A stretch of 64,000 nucleotides of DNA from CAYVTV01 sp964563105 (lineage in GTDB: Bacteria > Bacteroidota > Bacteroidia > Bacteroidales > GCA-2748055), in NCBI GenBank assembly GCA_964563105.1, contig CAZLXM010000003.1, positions 17,374-81,373 of the forward strand, written 5' to 3'. Of the stretch, positions 26,812-38,758 are shown one piece after another; position 1 is the first letter of the stretch, and every line of letters starts with the position of its first letter. Under the pieces are notes generated by a model. The model did not search any database. It saw only the letters and a program-made list of their open reading frames with translations, and was not told the DNA's origin. The translations under genes and the position numbers were made by a program.

Positions 26812-29797
26812 ATGAACAAAAAATTAATAACAAAAATCAGCATATTACTTTTTATTTTAAATGTAGTATTTATAATATCCTTACAGGCTCAAACCCATAA
26901 AATGACCACCGTTGTTGTTAAAGACACAGACGGATTACCTGTCGCTGGCGCAAAAGTTACAATAGGAGAGTCTTTTAGTCCGGTAACCACTGATCAACAT
27001 GGTGAATTTATTTTTCAATGTTTATCCCGAATACCTGTATTAATAGAAGCTGAAGGATTTGAATCTCAAATGGTAATAATAACCCCCACCATGGAATCTC
27101 CGGAGGTTACATTGATCAAAACATTATATGAAATGGGCGATAGGGATCAAGTAAACATGCCATTTGGAATATTTAAACAACGTCTTATCCCCGGGGCAGT
27201 TAAAGCTTTAGATACACGGGAAATTCAAACATATGATTATCAAAGATCATATTCCGGAATGATCAGAGGCAGAATACCCGGAATATTCGGTTCAACCAAT
27301 ATGAGACAGTTTGGGAGCCCTTTATTAGTCGTAGATGGCGTTCCCGTTACAGAATTAGATCTTAATATTGAGCAAATTGAACAAATTACAGTAATTAAAG
27401 ATCTTGCCTCAGCCATGTTATATGGAGTACAAGGAGAAAACGGAGTTATATTAATGAAAACAAAACGTGGTAAACCATTGAAAAGATCTTTAAGTTTTTC
27501 TGCTGAACATGGACTTAACATTCCCATAGCTTATCCTGAATATCTTAATGCAGCGGATTACATGACACTTTATAACGAAGCACGGGCAAATGATGACCTT
27601 GCTCCAAAATTCACAGAAAACCAAATAACTAATACCAGAAACGGAAGCGATCCTGTACGTTATCCGGATGAAAATTATTATAACTCCGTTTATTTAAGAG
27701 ACTTCTCTAATTATAGTAATATTGTTGGTCAGGCAAGCGGAGGCAATAATATTGCCCAATATTATATGAACCTTGCCTGGAATCGTAATAACAGCATACT
27801 CAAATTAGGAGAAGGAGGAAACGAAAAAAATGACCGCTTTAATGTCAGGGGTAATGTTAATTATAAATTAACTGATTTCTTAAACATAATTTTCGACGGA
27901 GCAGCTGTTTTTAATAATAGCCATGCTCCAAGATATACAGTTGCTGCAAATGATTTCTGGGCACTTTCAACTACTTTAAGGCCAAATGATCTGCCAATAC
28001 TTATACCTGCAGAATTTATGAAGGATCAGGATATGCTGGGTGCAGCAAAACTTATTGATAATAAATATTTACTGGGTGGCACCAGTGAATATCAGACTAA
28101 CATTTATGGAGAATTAACACGTAATGGCCCGCGCATATTAAACGATAAGCTAATTAATCTGAGAATAGGTCTCGAGTTAGATTTAAATTCAATACTTGAA
28201 GGGCTTACGGCATCAGGAAATTTATCTTTTGATATGTATAATATTTTTCAACTGGATATTAATAACTCATATGCTATCTATCGTCCTAATTATTCAGCGG
28301 ATACAATCAGAAATTTCACAAAATATAAAACAGATGTAAAAGTTCAGGATCAAACTCTTAGTAATGTTGTTTTTTACCGGAGAAACAGCGTTTTTGGAAC
28401 TATTAATTATCACAGGATTTTTCAAAACAAACATAACATTACAATTAATAGTGTAGCTTACAGGGATGAATATATTCCGGAGGCAGCGGCTCAAACTACC
28501 AAACATCTCCATTTTGGAGTTCGTGCCCACTACTCTTATGATAATAAATATATAGCTGAATTAACAGGCGTTTATACAGGTTCAGTAAAATTATACTGGA
28601 CTAATCCATGGGCATTTGCACCCGGTTTCGGATTGGGCTGGATTATTTCAGAAGAAAATTTTTTAAAGGATAATTCCCTGATCAATTATCTGAAATTGAG
28701 GACTAACTTTGCCATTATAAATACAGATGAGGGTTTAACAAATTATAGACTTGGCCAGGACCTTTTTTCAGCAAGTGGGACTTTTTATTACAATGAAGGA
28801 AATAATTATAATTCTGGCAGAGTCCTCTCGATGGGTAACCCTTATATTGGTTTTGAAAAAAAGATGAATTACAATCTGGGGTTTGAATCTGCACTCCTGG
28901 ATTATAAATTAGGATTTGAGGCATCCTATTTTTATTATAAAAATTATGATATTTTGGCCAGAAGACAAAACTATCACCCAATTTATATTTTAACTCCCTT
29001 ATGAGAATTATGGGAGTAACAACAGACAAGGTATTGAATTGGGTTTAAACACCATGCAAAAAGCGGGTAATCTTGAAATTAAGTTCGGGACTAACTTTGC
29101 TTATTCAATCCCTAAAATATTGGTAATTGATGAAGTTGAGTATGAAGTACCTTATCGTCAGCGTGTTGGAACACCCACAGACGCAATTTTAAGTTTTGTT
29201 GCTTTAGGATTATTCAAAGACCAGGAAGAAATTGACTCTGCACCAGTTCAAACTTTTGGAACTGTAAAACCAGGTGATATCAGATACAAAGATTTAAACA
29301 ATGATGGCGTTATAGATGAAAATGATCAGCACATAATAGGAAATTCGACAGCCAGGTTCCAATATGGTTTTAATCTTCACCTTAAATATAAATCATTTGA
29401 ACTATTTGCCCTTGGCACAGGGCAACATAGCCAGAACCGTTACTATACAAACGAATATTATTGGGTCTATGCTAACAGAAAATATTCAGAAGTTGTATGG
29501 GACAGATGGACACCAGCTACAGCGGAAACAGCAACTTATCCACGTTTAACAACTCTCTCAAATCCAAATAATTTCAGGAATTCCACATTTTGGCTGTATG
29601 ACAATAACTGGTTCACTATTCACACAACACAACTGACCTATAAATTGCCCAAAATAGGTTCATTGGATAACGCACGTGTTTATTTAAGAGCTGCTAATCT
29701 TTTAACAATTTCAAAAATAAAAGACAAAACTCAACTGAATATCGGGTCTTCACCGCAGGTAAGAGCTATATCACTCGGTTTAAACTTAAATTTATAA
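26812..29797 (+). CDS. SusC/RagA-family TonB-dependent transporter (type 2), frameshifted
   Basis: Two frames form one SusC: 26812-29004 (730 residues, ends at ILTPL and TGA) and a following frame resuming at YENYGSNNRQGIELGLN (from about 29000) and ending at 29797. Paralogs read ITPPFENYGSYxTQGVE across this point. The sequence ACTCCCTTATGAG (28993-29005) fits loss of two bases in the codons for Pro-Pro-Tyr. Restoring them gives 995 residues against 994 and 1001 in the paralogs. Domains as in other type 2 copies: signal peptide, regulatory-like domain (VKDTDGLPVAGAKVTIGES), no VVVGYG segment, plug with IRGRIPGIFGSTNMRQFGSP, barrel with DLNNDGVIDENDQ. A real frameshift would delete the last third of the barrel; a sequencing indel is equally possible. 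Confidence 0.9.
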
Positions 29798-29818
29798 CTA
29801 ACAAAAAAATTAAGCGAA

Positions 29819-31564
29819 ATGATAAAATATGTCAATATATTTCTGCTGTTAGTCAGCATAAGTTTTTTTTCCTGTGAAAATTTTCTGGAGCCTAAAAGAG
29901 AAAACACTGTTGATCTTGACCAGATAATAGAATTGAGGGATTTTGCAGAAGGCGTATTATTAAGAGCATATATAGGTCTGCCCGATGATTATAATTTTTA
30001 TATGGATGTTGCTACTGATGATGCTGTTACAAATGACAAGGCTTCTTCCTACATGAGAATGGCCACTGGTGAATGGAAGTCCACATACGACCCAACAAGT
30101 GTATGGTCATCGGCATATCAACAAATTTATTATGTAAATAAATTCCTTGAGATTTATGAGTCAGTAGTCTGGGCATATGATACCAGAAATAGCCAATATG
30201 CAAATGAATATAAAAGTGAACTATTTAAAAAGAGGTTAAAAGGTGAAGCTTATGCTCTCAGGGCTTTCTATAAATATTTGCTATTACAATATCATGGAGG
30301 TAAAGCTGGAAATGGACAGTTATTGGGATTTCCGATTATTGATAAATCTCTTACCCTGGATGACAATCTATTTCTTCCCAGAGACACCTATGCTGATTGC
30401 GTTAACAGCATTTTTAATGACCTTGATATTGCTATTGCAAACTTGCCTGCTGAATATATTGATAAACCAACAGGAGGATCAAATCCTGAAGAAAATGTTT
30501 ACTATAATCTTACTACCGGAGCATCATTTAAAAACAGGTTTAGCGGAAATGCAGCCCGGGCATTAAAAGCCAGAGTAGCTCTTCTGGCTGCAAGTCCGGC
30601 ATTTTCAGAAGGAAGCGGGGTTACATGGGAACAGGCTGCAATAATTGCAGGAGACTTATTAAAAGATTTAGGTGATTTGTATACTAAATCTGCAACAGTT
30701 TATAACCACACATTTTACAAAGAAATTAACAACAAAGAATTTATCTGGAATCGTGCAGTAGTCCAAAAAAGGACCTGGGAACAAAATAATTTCCCTCCGT
30801 CTTTATTTGGTTCGGGAATGACTAATCCAACACAAAACCTGGTAGACGCCTTCCCAATGAAAAATGGTTATCCGGTCACTCACGCTTCAAGCAACTACGA
30901 TCCGGAAAACCCATATATAAATAGGGATAAGAGATTCAATGAATATATTGTTTATAATAATTCATTACTGAAAAACACAAGGATCTATACCTATATCGAT
31001 GCGCCTTCTGATGGCATTAATGTACTAAACACATCCACCAGAACAGGTTATTATTTAAAAAAATTCATGGCCGAAGGTGTTAATCTTAATCCTGCCAGTC
31101 CGGTTAATACTCCTCATACATATACATTATTCCGTATGACAGAAGTATTATTAAATTATGCTGAAGCTGCCAATGAGGCATGGGGGCCTGATGCTGATCC
31201 GAATGGTTTAGGTTTTACAGCCAGAAGTAAGATTACAGAATTAAGGCTTCGTGCAGGTATTGATCCTGATCTGTATATTGATGAGATTACTGATCAGGCA
31301 AACTTTAGGAACCTTATCAGAAATGAAAGAAGAGTAAGCCTTTGTTTTGAAGGATTTAGATTTTGGGATATTCGCCGCTGGAATGACATTTCAACTATGC
31401 AGGAAAAAGTTAATGGCGTTTTTATTAACATGGATGAAGGGAATACAATATATAACAATCATGTTGTGGAAGAAAGAAAATACGAACCTTATATGATTTA
31501 TGGCCCAATCCCATATACTGAAACAAGAAAATATAGTGACCTTCTTCAAAACAGAGGTTGGTAG
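29819..31564 (+). CDS. SusD/RagB-family outer-membrane lipoprotein (type 2)
   Basis: 581 residues with signal peptide and lipobox FFSC (Cys19). SusD hallmarks: GEAYALRAFYKYLLLQYHGG, FRMTEVLLNYAEAANEAWGP, LIRNERRVSLCFEGFRFWDI. Intact despite the frameshift in its upstream SusC partner (21-base gap). Paralogs at 4144-5886 and 49864-51609. It should form the lid of the SusC2 complex at the cell surface. Confidence 0.95.
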   Translation: MIKYVNIFLLLVSISFFSCENFLEPKRENTVDLDQIIELRDFAEGVLLRAYIGLPDDYNFYMDVATDDAVTNDKASSYMRMATGEWKSTYDPTSVWSSAYQQIYYVNKFLEIYESVVWAYDTRNSQYANEYKSELFKKRLKGEAYALRAFYKYLLLQYHGGKAGNGQLLGFPIIDKSLTLDDNLFLPRDTYADCVNSIFNDLDIAIANLPAEYIDKPTGGSNPEENVYYNLTTGASFKNRFSGNAARALKARVALLAASPAFSEGSGVTWEQAAIIAGDLLKDLGDLYTKSATVYNHTFYKEINNKEFIWNRAVVQKRTWEQNNFPPSLFGSGMTNPTQNLVDAFPMKNGYPVTHASSNYDPENPYINRDKRFNEYIVYNNSLLKNTRIYTYIDAPSDGINVLNTSTRTGYYLKKFMAEGVNLNPASPVNTPHTYTLFRMTEVLLNYAEAANEAWGPDADPNGLGFTARSKITELRLRAGIDPDLYIDEITDQANFRNLIRNERRVSLCFEGFRFWDIRRWNDISTMQEKVNGVFINMDEGNTIYNNHVVEERKYEPYMIYGPIPYTETRKYSDLLQNRGW

Positions 31565-31590
31565 TTAAATAACCAGAAAACAATAATACT

Positions 31591-32637
31591 ATGAAAAAAT
31601 TATTTGTTATTTTATTGATTGTTGGAATAGCGGCATGTGAAAATCAAGAAGTAACCTTCCCCGATTATGATTTAAAGGCAGTTTATTTCCCTGTTCAACT
31701 TCCTATAAGAACTCTTTCTTTAGGAGAAGACAGACTGGATAATTCTCTTGATAAACAATATATATTTGATATAGGCGCAACCATTGGAGGAATGTATGAA
31801 AATAAACGGGAGTGGACAATAGATTATGTTGTGGACCCTTCTTTAACAAATGATGTTTACACAAACACTGATCCTAACTTAAAAATAATACCTCTCCCTA
31901 CTGAATATTATACAATTAGCCCTTTAAACAAAATTATAATTCCAAAAGGGGAGTTTAATGGAAGGATACGTATACAACTCACAAGGGATTTCTTTGATGA
32001 TCCATTAGCATTGACCGGACAATATGTTGTTCCCTTACGGATGACAAACACTTCTGCTGATTCAATACTTTTAGGAAAGCCGGCAACTGATAATCCTGAT
32101 CCAAGAATTAAAGCAGACTGGGAATCAGCTAAATTCCCTAAAAACTGGACTATGTACGGAATTAAATATGTGAATGCATATCACGGTACTTATTTACATC
32201 GAGGAAATGATGTAAGAGTAATTACTGAAACCGGAAATGTTCATGATACTGTTTATTTCGGAGATATATTTGGACACCGGGAAAAAGATCCATTAATTAA
32301 TTTAACAACTCTTGGTATAACAAAAGCCAGGATGAATGGACTGGGGAACTTATCAGGTGAAGGACGTTCACTTGTCCTTAATTTTGATAATGAAAACGGA
32401 AAATCAGGTTCAATCACAATAAGTCCTTGTGACGATGCCGATTATGAAGTAACAGGAACAGGCCGGTATTTCGACAAAGCATCAAGCAGTGAAACATGGT
32501 CTTTTCTGATGTGGCAAGCCATGTATCTTAATTATACCTATCAGGATAATACTTATACTCACAATATTCGTGACACTTTGGTTTTTAGAGACAGAGGATT
32601 AAAATGGGAAGAAAATAATATTTTAATACTTCCTTAA
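31591..32637 (+). CDS. DUF1735/DUF5627-like surface lipoprotein
   Basis: 348 residues; lipobox IAAC (Cys16). N-terminal DUF1735-like sandwich (about 25-160, ending TGQYVVPLRMTNTSADSILL) and C-terminal DUF5627-like half containing KYVNAYHGTYLHRG. It follows its SusD by 26 bases and closes the second module. Presumed glycan-binding accessory protein by analogy with SusE/F position; the ligand is unknown. Same size as the copies at 3062-4105 and 51729-52772. Confidence 0.8.
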   Translation: MKKLFVILLIVGIAACENQEVTFPDYDLKAVYFPVQLPIRTLSLGEDRLDNSLDKQYIFDIGATIGGMYENKREWTIDYVVDPSLTNDVYTNTDPNLKIIPLPTEYYTISPLNKIIIPKGEFNGRIRIQLTRDFFDDPLALTGQYVVPLRMTNTSADSILLGKPATDNPDPRIKADWESAKFPKNWTMYGIKYVNAYHGTYLHRGNDVRVITETGNVHDTVYFGDIFGHREKDPLINLTTLGITKARMNGLGNLSGEGRSLVLNFDNENGKSGSITISPCDDADYEVTGTGRYFDKASSSETWSFLMWQAMYLNYTYQDNTYTHNIRDTLVFRDRGLKWEENNILILP

Positions 32638-32905
32638 AATTAATATTTGGAACTGTTAAATAATTTCATGCGGCTTAAAAGAAATGTAAAACTATATTTT
32701 AAAAATAGCAGGCTGTCTATTAATTAAAATCAGGTACTAATAACAAATTTTTTTTAAGAATCCGGAAATTCTTTCAAAATATTCAGTCTAAACGTTAAAA
32801 TATTGAAATTAAAAGTATTTCAAACTTTTTATTCCGGCTAATCAAGCTTTCTAAAATTTTGCTTAAGAAATTGAAAAATAATCGTTAACGAAAAAATAAA
32901 ATATC

Positions 32906-34672
32906 ATGATTAAGTTCAGATCATTAGTCTTATTTATTGTTATTATATTAGTTTATAATACCTGCACTAAAGTTACAACAACAAAGAAGCCAATGCAACT
33001 ACTTGCATTCAACAGTATGGAGAGGATTGATCAATCGGGTAAAGCATCCGGAAAAACTGAAATTAATATAAAAGCCGCAAAAAACGAATGGGAGTCATTT
33101 CAAGTAGCGGTTACTGCTATCGATACAAATCTTAAAATCAGCAAAGTTGAAATATCTGACCTTATCGGAGATAATAATATAAAAATCGAAAAAGAAAATT
33201 TTACTTTTTATAAAATAGAACATGTTCAGGTAAGGCTATCATCTCCCAGAACAAATATGCCACCGGGTTTATACGCCGACCCTCTAATTCCTTTTATTAA
33301 TCCGGTTACAGGTGATGCTGTTGAACCTTACAAACGTGCGCGTATTAAGGGTGGAAAATGGGGTGACCCTATGGTTGAAAGTGGTTCATATATCTATTCG
33401 CTTCCATTCGAGGTAGCTAATGGTCACCATCAGATAATCTGGATTGATGTATTCATTCCCAAAACTGCATTAGCGGGAGATTATTTTGGCAAATTAAAAA
33501 TTTCAGCGGGCCGTGATCTTATTGAAGAAATGCCTGTAACATTAACTGTATGGGATTTTACACTACCTGACAAAGCAAGCCATAGAAATTCATTTGGTAA
33601 TTTTAGTCAAATACCACGTTATTTCCCTGATGTGACAGCAGATTCGGAAGAATTCAGGGAAATAGAAATGCGTTTTTGTGAAGAATTAGCCAAACACAGG
33701 CTTAATCCCCCAATACCGGATTATCTTCTGCCACAAGTTAATAAAGATGGTTCTTTAACAATTATACCGGAAAAACACAAGGCGTTGACAAACTTTATTC
33801 AAAGAACTAATTTGGCGGATTTTAGAATTCCAAAATCTACATTTGCAACACTTCCCCGAAGAATAACAGATTCAAATTATGCAACAATAAGTGCTGATGA
33901 AAAACATAAGGCAATCCGGTATTACAGAGAATACTACCAATATTTAAAAGATAATGGTTGGGAAAAGCGGGCATATTTATATTTATGGGATGAGCCAAAT
34001 TTAAAAGAAAATTATGAGCAGGTACTGGTTCTCGGAGCATTAGTGCGTGAAGCTTCTTCCGATATAAAAATCCTTGTTGTTGAACCACCTGTGCCGGATC
34101 AGCCGGATTGGCCGGATATGGATCCTGTTGTAGATATATGGTGTCCTTTATGGCCGCTACTGGAAAAAGTAAAAGACTCAATTAATGCAAAAATTGCCAT
34201 GGGAGACGAAGTATGGTCATATACCGCTCTGGTCCAAGGATCTGATGAATTCAGGGCTCCTTATTGGCATATTGACAGACCATTGGCAGTTTATAGAGTT
34301 CCTACATGGATGAACTGGCAATATAAAATTACCGGACTTTTATATTGGTCTACTTTTACCGGAGGGACAATGGTTGACCCATGGTGGAACCCGGCTTTTC
34401 GCAATCGCTATAATGGCGGAGGTTATTTATTTTATCCGGGTACCCTTTGCGGTATTAACGGTCCGGTAACCTCCATGCGACTGAAAGTAATCAGGGACAG
34501 CATGGAGGATTATGAATATTTTGAAATCTTAAAAAACCTGACCGACAGAGAAACTGTTAACGAAATTATTAATGAAATCACTACTAAATATTGGATCTAT
34601 TCCGAGAATCCGGAAGATTATTATAAAGCGCGGGAAAAACTCGCAAATGCAATATTAAACGCGAAAAAGTAA
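32906..34672 (+). CDS. DUF4091-type glycoside-hydrolase-like lipoprotein (divergent member)
   Basis: 588 residues with an N-terminal signal (hydrophobic 6-18, Cys20). Residues about 30-215 form an N-terminal beta-sandwich-type region (AAKNEWESFQVAVTA). Residues about 220-470 look like a TIM-barrel region with LYLWDEPN (Asp362-Glu363). The C-terminal part (about 480-570) has the DUF4091 pattern NGGGYLFYPG...LKVIRDSMEDYEYFEIL. Members of this family are treated as probable glycoside hydrolases; the specificity here is unknown and the catalytic role of the Asp-Glu pair is inferred. It is more divergent than the five other family members in the window and lacks their C-terminal Ig-like domain. 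It sits 268 bases after the second module, so it may have its own promoter. Confidence 0.8.
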   Translation: MIKFRSLVLFIVIILVYNTCTKVTTTKKPMQLLAFNSMERIDQSGKASGKTEINIKAAKNEWESFQVAVTAIDTNLKISKVEISDLIGDNNIKIEKENFTFYKIEHVQVRLSSPRTNMPPGLYADPLIPFINPVTGDAVEPYKRARIKGGKWGDPMVESGSYIYSLPFEVANGHHQIIWIDVFIPKTALAGDYFGKLKISAGRDLIEEMPVTLTVWDFTLPDKASHRNSFGNFSQIPRYFPDVTADSEEFREIEMRFCEELAKHRLNPPIPDYLLPQVNKDGSLTIIPEKHKALTNFIQRTNLADFRIPKSTFATLPRRITDSNYATISADEKHKAIRYYREYYQYLKDNGWEKRAYLYLWDEPNLKENYEQVLVLGALVREASSDIKILVVEPPVPDQPDWPDMDPVVDIWCPLWPLLEKVKDSINAKIAMGDEVWSYTALVQGSDEFRAPYWHIDRPLAVYRVPTWMNWQYKITGLLYWSTFTGGTMVDPWWNPAFRNRYNGGGYLFYPGTLCGINGPVTSMRLKVIRDSMEDYEYFEILKNLTDRETVNEIINEITTKYWIYSENPEDYYKAREKLANAILNAKK

Positions 34673-34680
34673 AAAATATG

Positions 34681-36748
34681 CTATTCAATAATATTGAATT
34701 GACGTACAATTTCTTTTGATCCCCTGGAATTACCGGCATTCACTCTTATTGCATTTGTCCCCGGTGTCAATGATATAAGTTTAAGGAATAAACCCTGCGG
34801 GCTGACCGGCACTTCAGTCCCGTTAATTAAAACCTTTGTACCGGGCTCGGCCCATCCAGATACACCAACTCTGGTTAAACTTGAAATTGCCGTATATTCA
34901 ACAGGATTTGTTTCCACATAAATCATTGGTGATTTATCAAAATCCAATAATTCATTAATAACCTTCATTTTAGCCTGATATAAAACCTGTGGGTCATGGG
35001 TATACTCTTCAAACCCCTGAATAGCTTCATTTATAATCCCTTTACTCCTCTGTTTTGGATTAATCCAGCTAAAGCGCGATCCAAGAGAATCTTTAAGGGC
35101 TTCAATCCTCTTCTCCAGCATCAGAAAATATTCATATTCCTGAATTCCATTACGCATTTGTTCCCATCTTAAAGAATTAAGGACACCATCTTTAACGGGA
35201 TAAACATTCCAGCCGTCTCCAAGATGCCTTCCTACTTCATTATAAGGATCATCTGTCCATGAATTCCATCCCCATTTCAGGTATCCTGTTGCATCATATT
35301 TATAGTTAAACCAATGCAATAACCTGTTATGGATCAATGGCAGGTCAATAGTTTTATTAAGAATGCGGCTACGGTCAATTGTACCAACGGTATAAAACCA
35401 AAGCTCAGTCCCTTTTTCCTGTGCTTTCTTCCACTCATCATACCAGGTAATAAAATGCCCCAGTTTCGGAACAGCAACTTCAAGTTCATCAGTAATTAAA
35501 TATGTTTCTATCGCGTCCATTCTTATCAGATCAGGTGCCAGANNNNNNNNNNNNNNNNNNNNNNNNNNNTACTCGCGCCTAAAGTGGGTTCATGCTTCCG
35601 CGCTTGGGTGACAGATTTTTCATATAAGCTGAAATTTCCATCCAGGGAATTGCATTATGATGGGCAGGTTCATCCATAACATGGAAATATGTTTTATCCA
35701 ACCAGCCCTTTTCACGGAGATGACTTTCAAATGCGGGCAATAGCTGCGGGATAACTTCTTCACCTGATAAAATTATAAGATTTCCGGAATTCAAGTCTTT
35801 AACATTATTAAAATCACTCAGAGACAGTTCTGTACTATGCCATTTTTTTTCACCACGACTGGTTAAAAAACCTGTTTCCAGATAATTCATTTTCCCTGTA
35901 TTCCAAAAAACATCGGCAATCTGATCGAATCGGGTAAAATCAAATAAAAGCTTATTGTCTTTGGATTTTTGTATCTCAATAACACCCATCATAGGTACAC
36001 GAAAAACATTTTGTCTGTGTGCAACCATATTTTCGGCGTATTTGTTAAGCATTGCAAACCATGCATCTGAATATTGTTCGCTTATCCCGTGAAATTTCAC
36101 GAAGCTTCCCGTATTATGCCATTGTGTAACTTTTAAATTTCTTTCGGAGCTTAATGTTAAAGGATATATGGTTATACTGACGGGTAAAGATTGTCCACCC
36201 TGAGAAGTTTTCACAGAAATACTGCCTGTATATAATCCTTCAGGAGCATTTTCCGGAATAGAAATAGTCAGCCAGATAGATTTATACTCATTTTTAGCCA
36301 GGTTTACCTGTTTTTCAGCCATCAGATAATCCGGATATCTGGCAGGGGCTTTCCTGTCAATAATATAAGAAGGTTGATTTGGCGTATTAGTTAGCAAAGG
36401 TATACTCCCTACAAAATCCCATAAAACATTCCCGGAAGGTAAAACATAAGAGCCTGTAGTACTTCTAATTGCACTCACTTCAGCACTTATGTTGGAAAGT
36501 GCCTTTTTGGATGTGAAGGCACATTGTCCGGAGAGCACCTCCCCCCTTATCCCGAATAATTTAATGGTATCGGATGCAGGAGGCAGCTTAAACCCATCTT
36601 CATAAATGCGTGCAAGATCACTTACAGCAAAAAGTTTAAAATTTTGTGCAATAATTATAGAATAATTAGAAAATGAAAAAAATACAACAATAAAAACAGT
36701 TTTCAGCATTATCAGCCTTTGCCGGAGAAATAATGTTTTAGGATTCAT
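34681..36748 (-). CDS. DUF4091-family glycoside-hydrolase-like protein, interrupted by an assembly gap
   Basis: One gene in two pieces: the N-terminal part from ATG 36748 and the C-terminal part ending at 34681, separated by 27 N (35543-35569). The paralogs read through as ...SRYIHNHAPDLKRIDA...; here the first contig runs to AYMKNLSP then into unrelated KRGSMNPL and a stop, while the second starts LAPDLIRMDAIET. The contig end near the gap is therefore probably wrong. Domains: hydrophobic signal segment about 12-34, N-terminal sandwich (FAVSDLARIYEDGFKLPP), barrel region with FHVMDEPAHHN, DUF4091-like segment (LNSLRWEQMRNGIQEYEYF) and a C-terminal Ig-like domain (GWAEPGTKVLINGTEVPVS). It follows its paralog at 36792-38758 by 43 bases. 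Confidence 0.85.
35543..35569. other. Assembly gap (27 N)
   Basis: Gap inside the DUF4091-family gene 34681-36748. Homology suggests the two flanks already meet or overlap in protein space (NLSP against LAPD), so little real sequence may be missing. About 35 bases on the right flank (35570-35605) do not match the paralogs and may be mis-assembled. Confidence 0.9.
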
Positions 36749-36791
36749 ACAATTAAGTTTAAAATTTTCAAATTATTATTCGAAATGATAG

Positions 36792-38758
36792 TTAATACTT
36801 CACAATCGTTTGCCTTATGATCTCTTTTGAACCATTTGGATGTGCCGCCTTAATCCTAATTGTTCCATCCCTGCCGGGGCTGACCTTTGCAACAAATAAT
36901 CCGTACGAATTAACTGGTAAAGATGAATTATTAACGGAAATAGTTGTTCCGGGGTCAGCCCATCCAAACAATTCAATAGACGCTTTATCGTGTAAGGCAG
37001 GTCCTTCGGAAGGAAGAGTCTGGACATAAACTTTTGGCGGTTTGTTGAAGTCCATAATATCATTAATAAGCTCCATTTTAGCATTATACATAACATCCGG
37101 ATCATTCGAAAAATCGGCAAAATCTTTTATGACCCTGGTAGCAATTTCTTTAGGTCTTTGTTTGGGGTCAATCCAGTTAAAACGGGACCCGAGTGAATCT
37201 TTAAGTGAACGGGTCATATCTTCCAACATCCAAAAATATTCATAATCCTGGATCCCATTGCGCATTTGTTCCCAACGCAAAGAATTTAAAACACCATTTT
37301 TGGAAGGATAGACATGCCATCCGTCTCCAAAATGCATTCCAACTTCCTTAAAAGGATCTTCGGTCCATGAATTCCATCCCCAGTGCAAAAAACCTGTAGC
37401 ATCATATTTATAATTCATCCAATGAAGGGTCCGGTTCTGGATCACAGGTAAATCTATGGTTTTATTTGGATATAATGTACCCTGATGGATACCTACGGTA
37501 TAAAACCATAATTCCACCCCTCTTTCCTGTGCTTTTTTATAAACATCATACCACGATGCAAAATGGTTGAGTTTGGGCACAGCAATCTCAATATCATCAA
37601 GAAGATAAGTTGTTTCAATAGCATCCATACGAATAAGATCCGGTGCATATTTGTGAATATATTGTGAAAAGCTTACCCATGAAAGGGCATTGAATAATAC
37701 GGGCTCATCCTGAATATGGAACCAGGTTTTATTAAGCCAGCCTTTCTGACGGAGATGCGACTCTAACGCTGCAACGAGGGACGGAATTACAACAGGGCCC
37801 GGATGACTAAGTTTTTCACCGGTTTCAGCTAAAGTAACAGTTATATCTTTCCATCTGAAATTGAAAGGATATCACCAAATCAAATCTATGAGATGNNNNN
37901 NNNNNGAAAGCCTGTCTCAAGATAATCCATCTTTCCGGTATTCCAAAAAACCCGGGCAATTTGATCAAATCGGGAAAAATCAAAAGAAAAATCTCCTTCT
38001 TTATTTTGTATGATATCCACAACATCCAAAGTTACGCGAAAAGAATTTTTACGATGTGCCACCATATTTTCAGCATATTTTTTTAACATCGCAAACCATT
38101 CATCCGAGTATGTTTCCTTTATTCCATGCCATTTTTCAAAGCCCCTCGTATTATACCATTCCACAATATTCAAATGCCTTTCAACAGACATAGTTAATGG
38201 ATAAACTGTAAGCATTAAGGGAATAGACTGCTCTCCCTGCAAACTTTTGACAACTACATTCCCTGAATAAATTCCTGCTTCGGCAGCTTCCGGAATACTT
38301 ATTGTCAGCCAGACAGATTTATAAACTCCCTTATTTATATTCAATTGTCTTTCTTCCATAAGATATTCGGGAAATCTGGCAGGAGCTTTTCTTACCACAG
38401 AAGTTTCAGGATAATTTCTTGTATTTGCAGTTAAAGGTATACTGCCAACAAAGTTCCATTCCACAACAGAAGAATTCAAATTCTTTTCTGAATCTTTACT
38501 TGTCAGGGAACTCACTTCAACTGTAAGGTCAGTAAGATTCGCTTTTGCATTTATCGCGCATTGTCCGGAGATAATCTCTCCCCTGATCCCAAAAACTTTA
38601 ATTGTATCTTTGTTCGGGGGCAATTTATATCCATCCTCAAAAACACGTTGCAGATCGCTTACAGCAAATAAACGAAATGGCTGGGAATTCAAAACAAAGT
38701 TAAATGATAATAAAATCATTATTACAAAAAACAGTCTGATACAATAATATCTTTTCAT
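36792..38758 (-). CDS. DUF4091-family glycoside-hydrolase-like protein, interrupted by an assembly gap
   Basis: One gene in two pieces around 10 N at 37896-37905. From ATG 38758: signal peptide about 1-26, N-terminal sandwich (FAVSDLQRVFEDGYKLPPNK), then to WNTGKMDYLETGF at the gap. Beyond the gap the frame resumes at FRWKDITVTLAETGEKL and continues through QKGW, FHIQDEP, QYIHKYAPDLIRMDAIETTY, the DUF4091-like block LNSLRWEQMRNGIQDYEYFW and a C-terminal Ig-like domain (GWADPGTTISVNNSSLPVN). A TGA in that frame at 37872-37874, close to the gap, is probably a contig-end artefact. First gene of a two-gene minus-strand set with 34681-36748. Confidence 0.85.
37896..37905. other. Assembly gap (10 N)
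   Basis: Placeholder gap in the DUF4091-family gene 36792-38758. The flanking frames differ, and by comparison with paralogs some 15-20 residues lie between the flanks. The bases just left of the gap (37872-37895) do not fit the paralogs. Confidence 0.9.

Noticed and set aside
37825..38025. Small minus-strand frame spanning the gap at 37896
   Set aside because: It reads through N in the wrong frame; both flanks are explained by the interrupted DUF4091-family gene.
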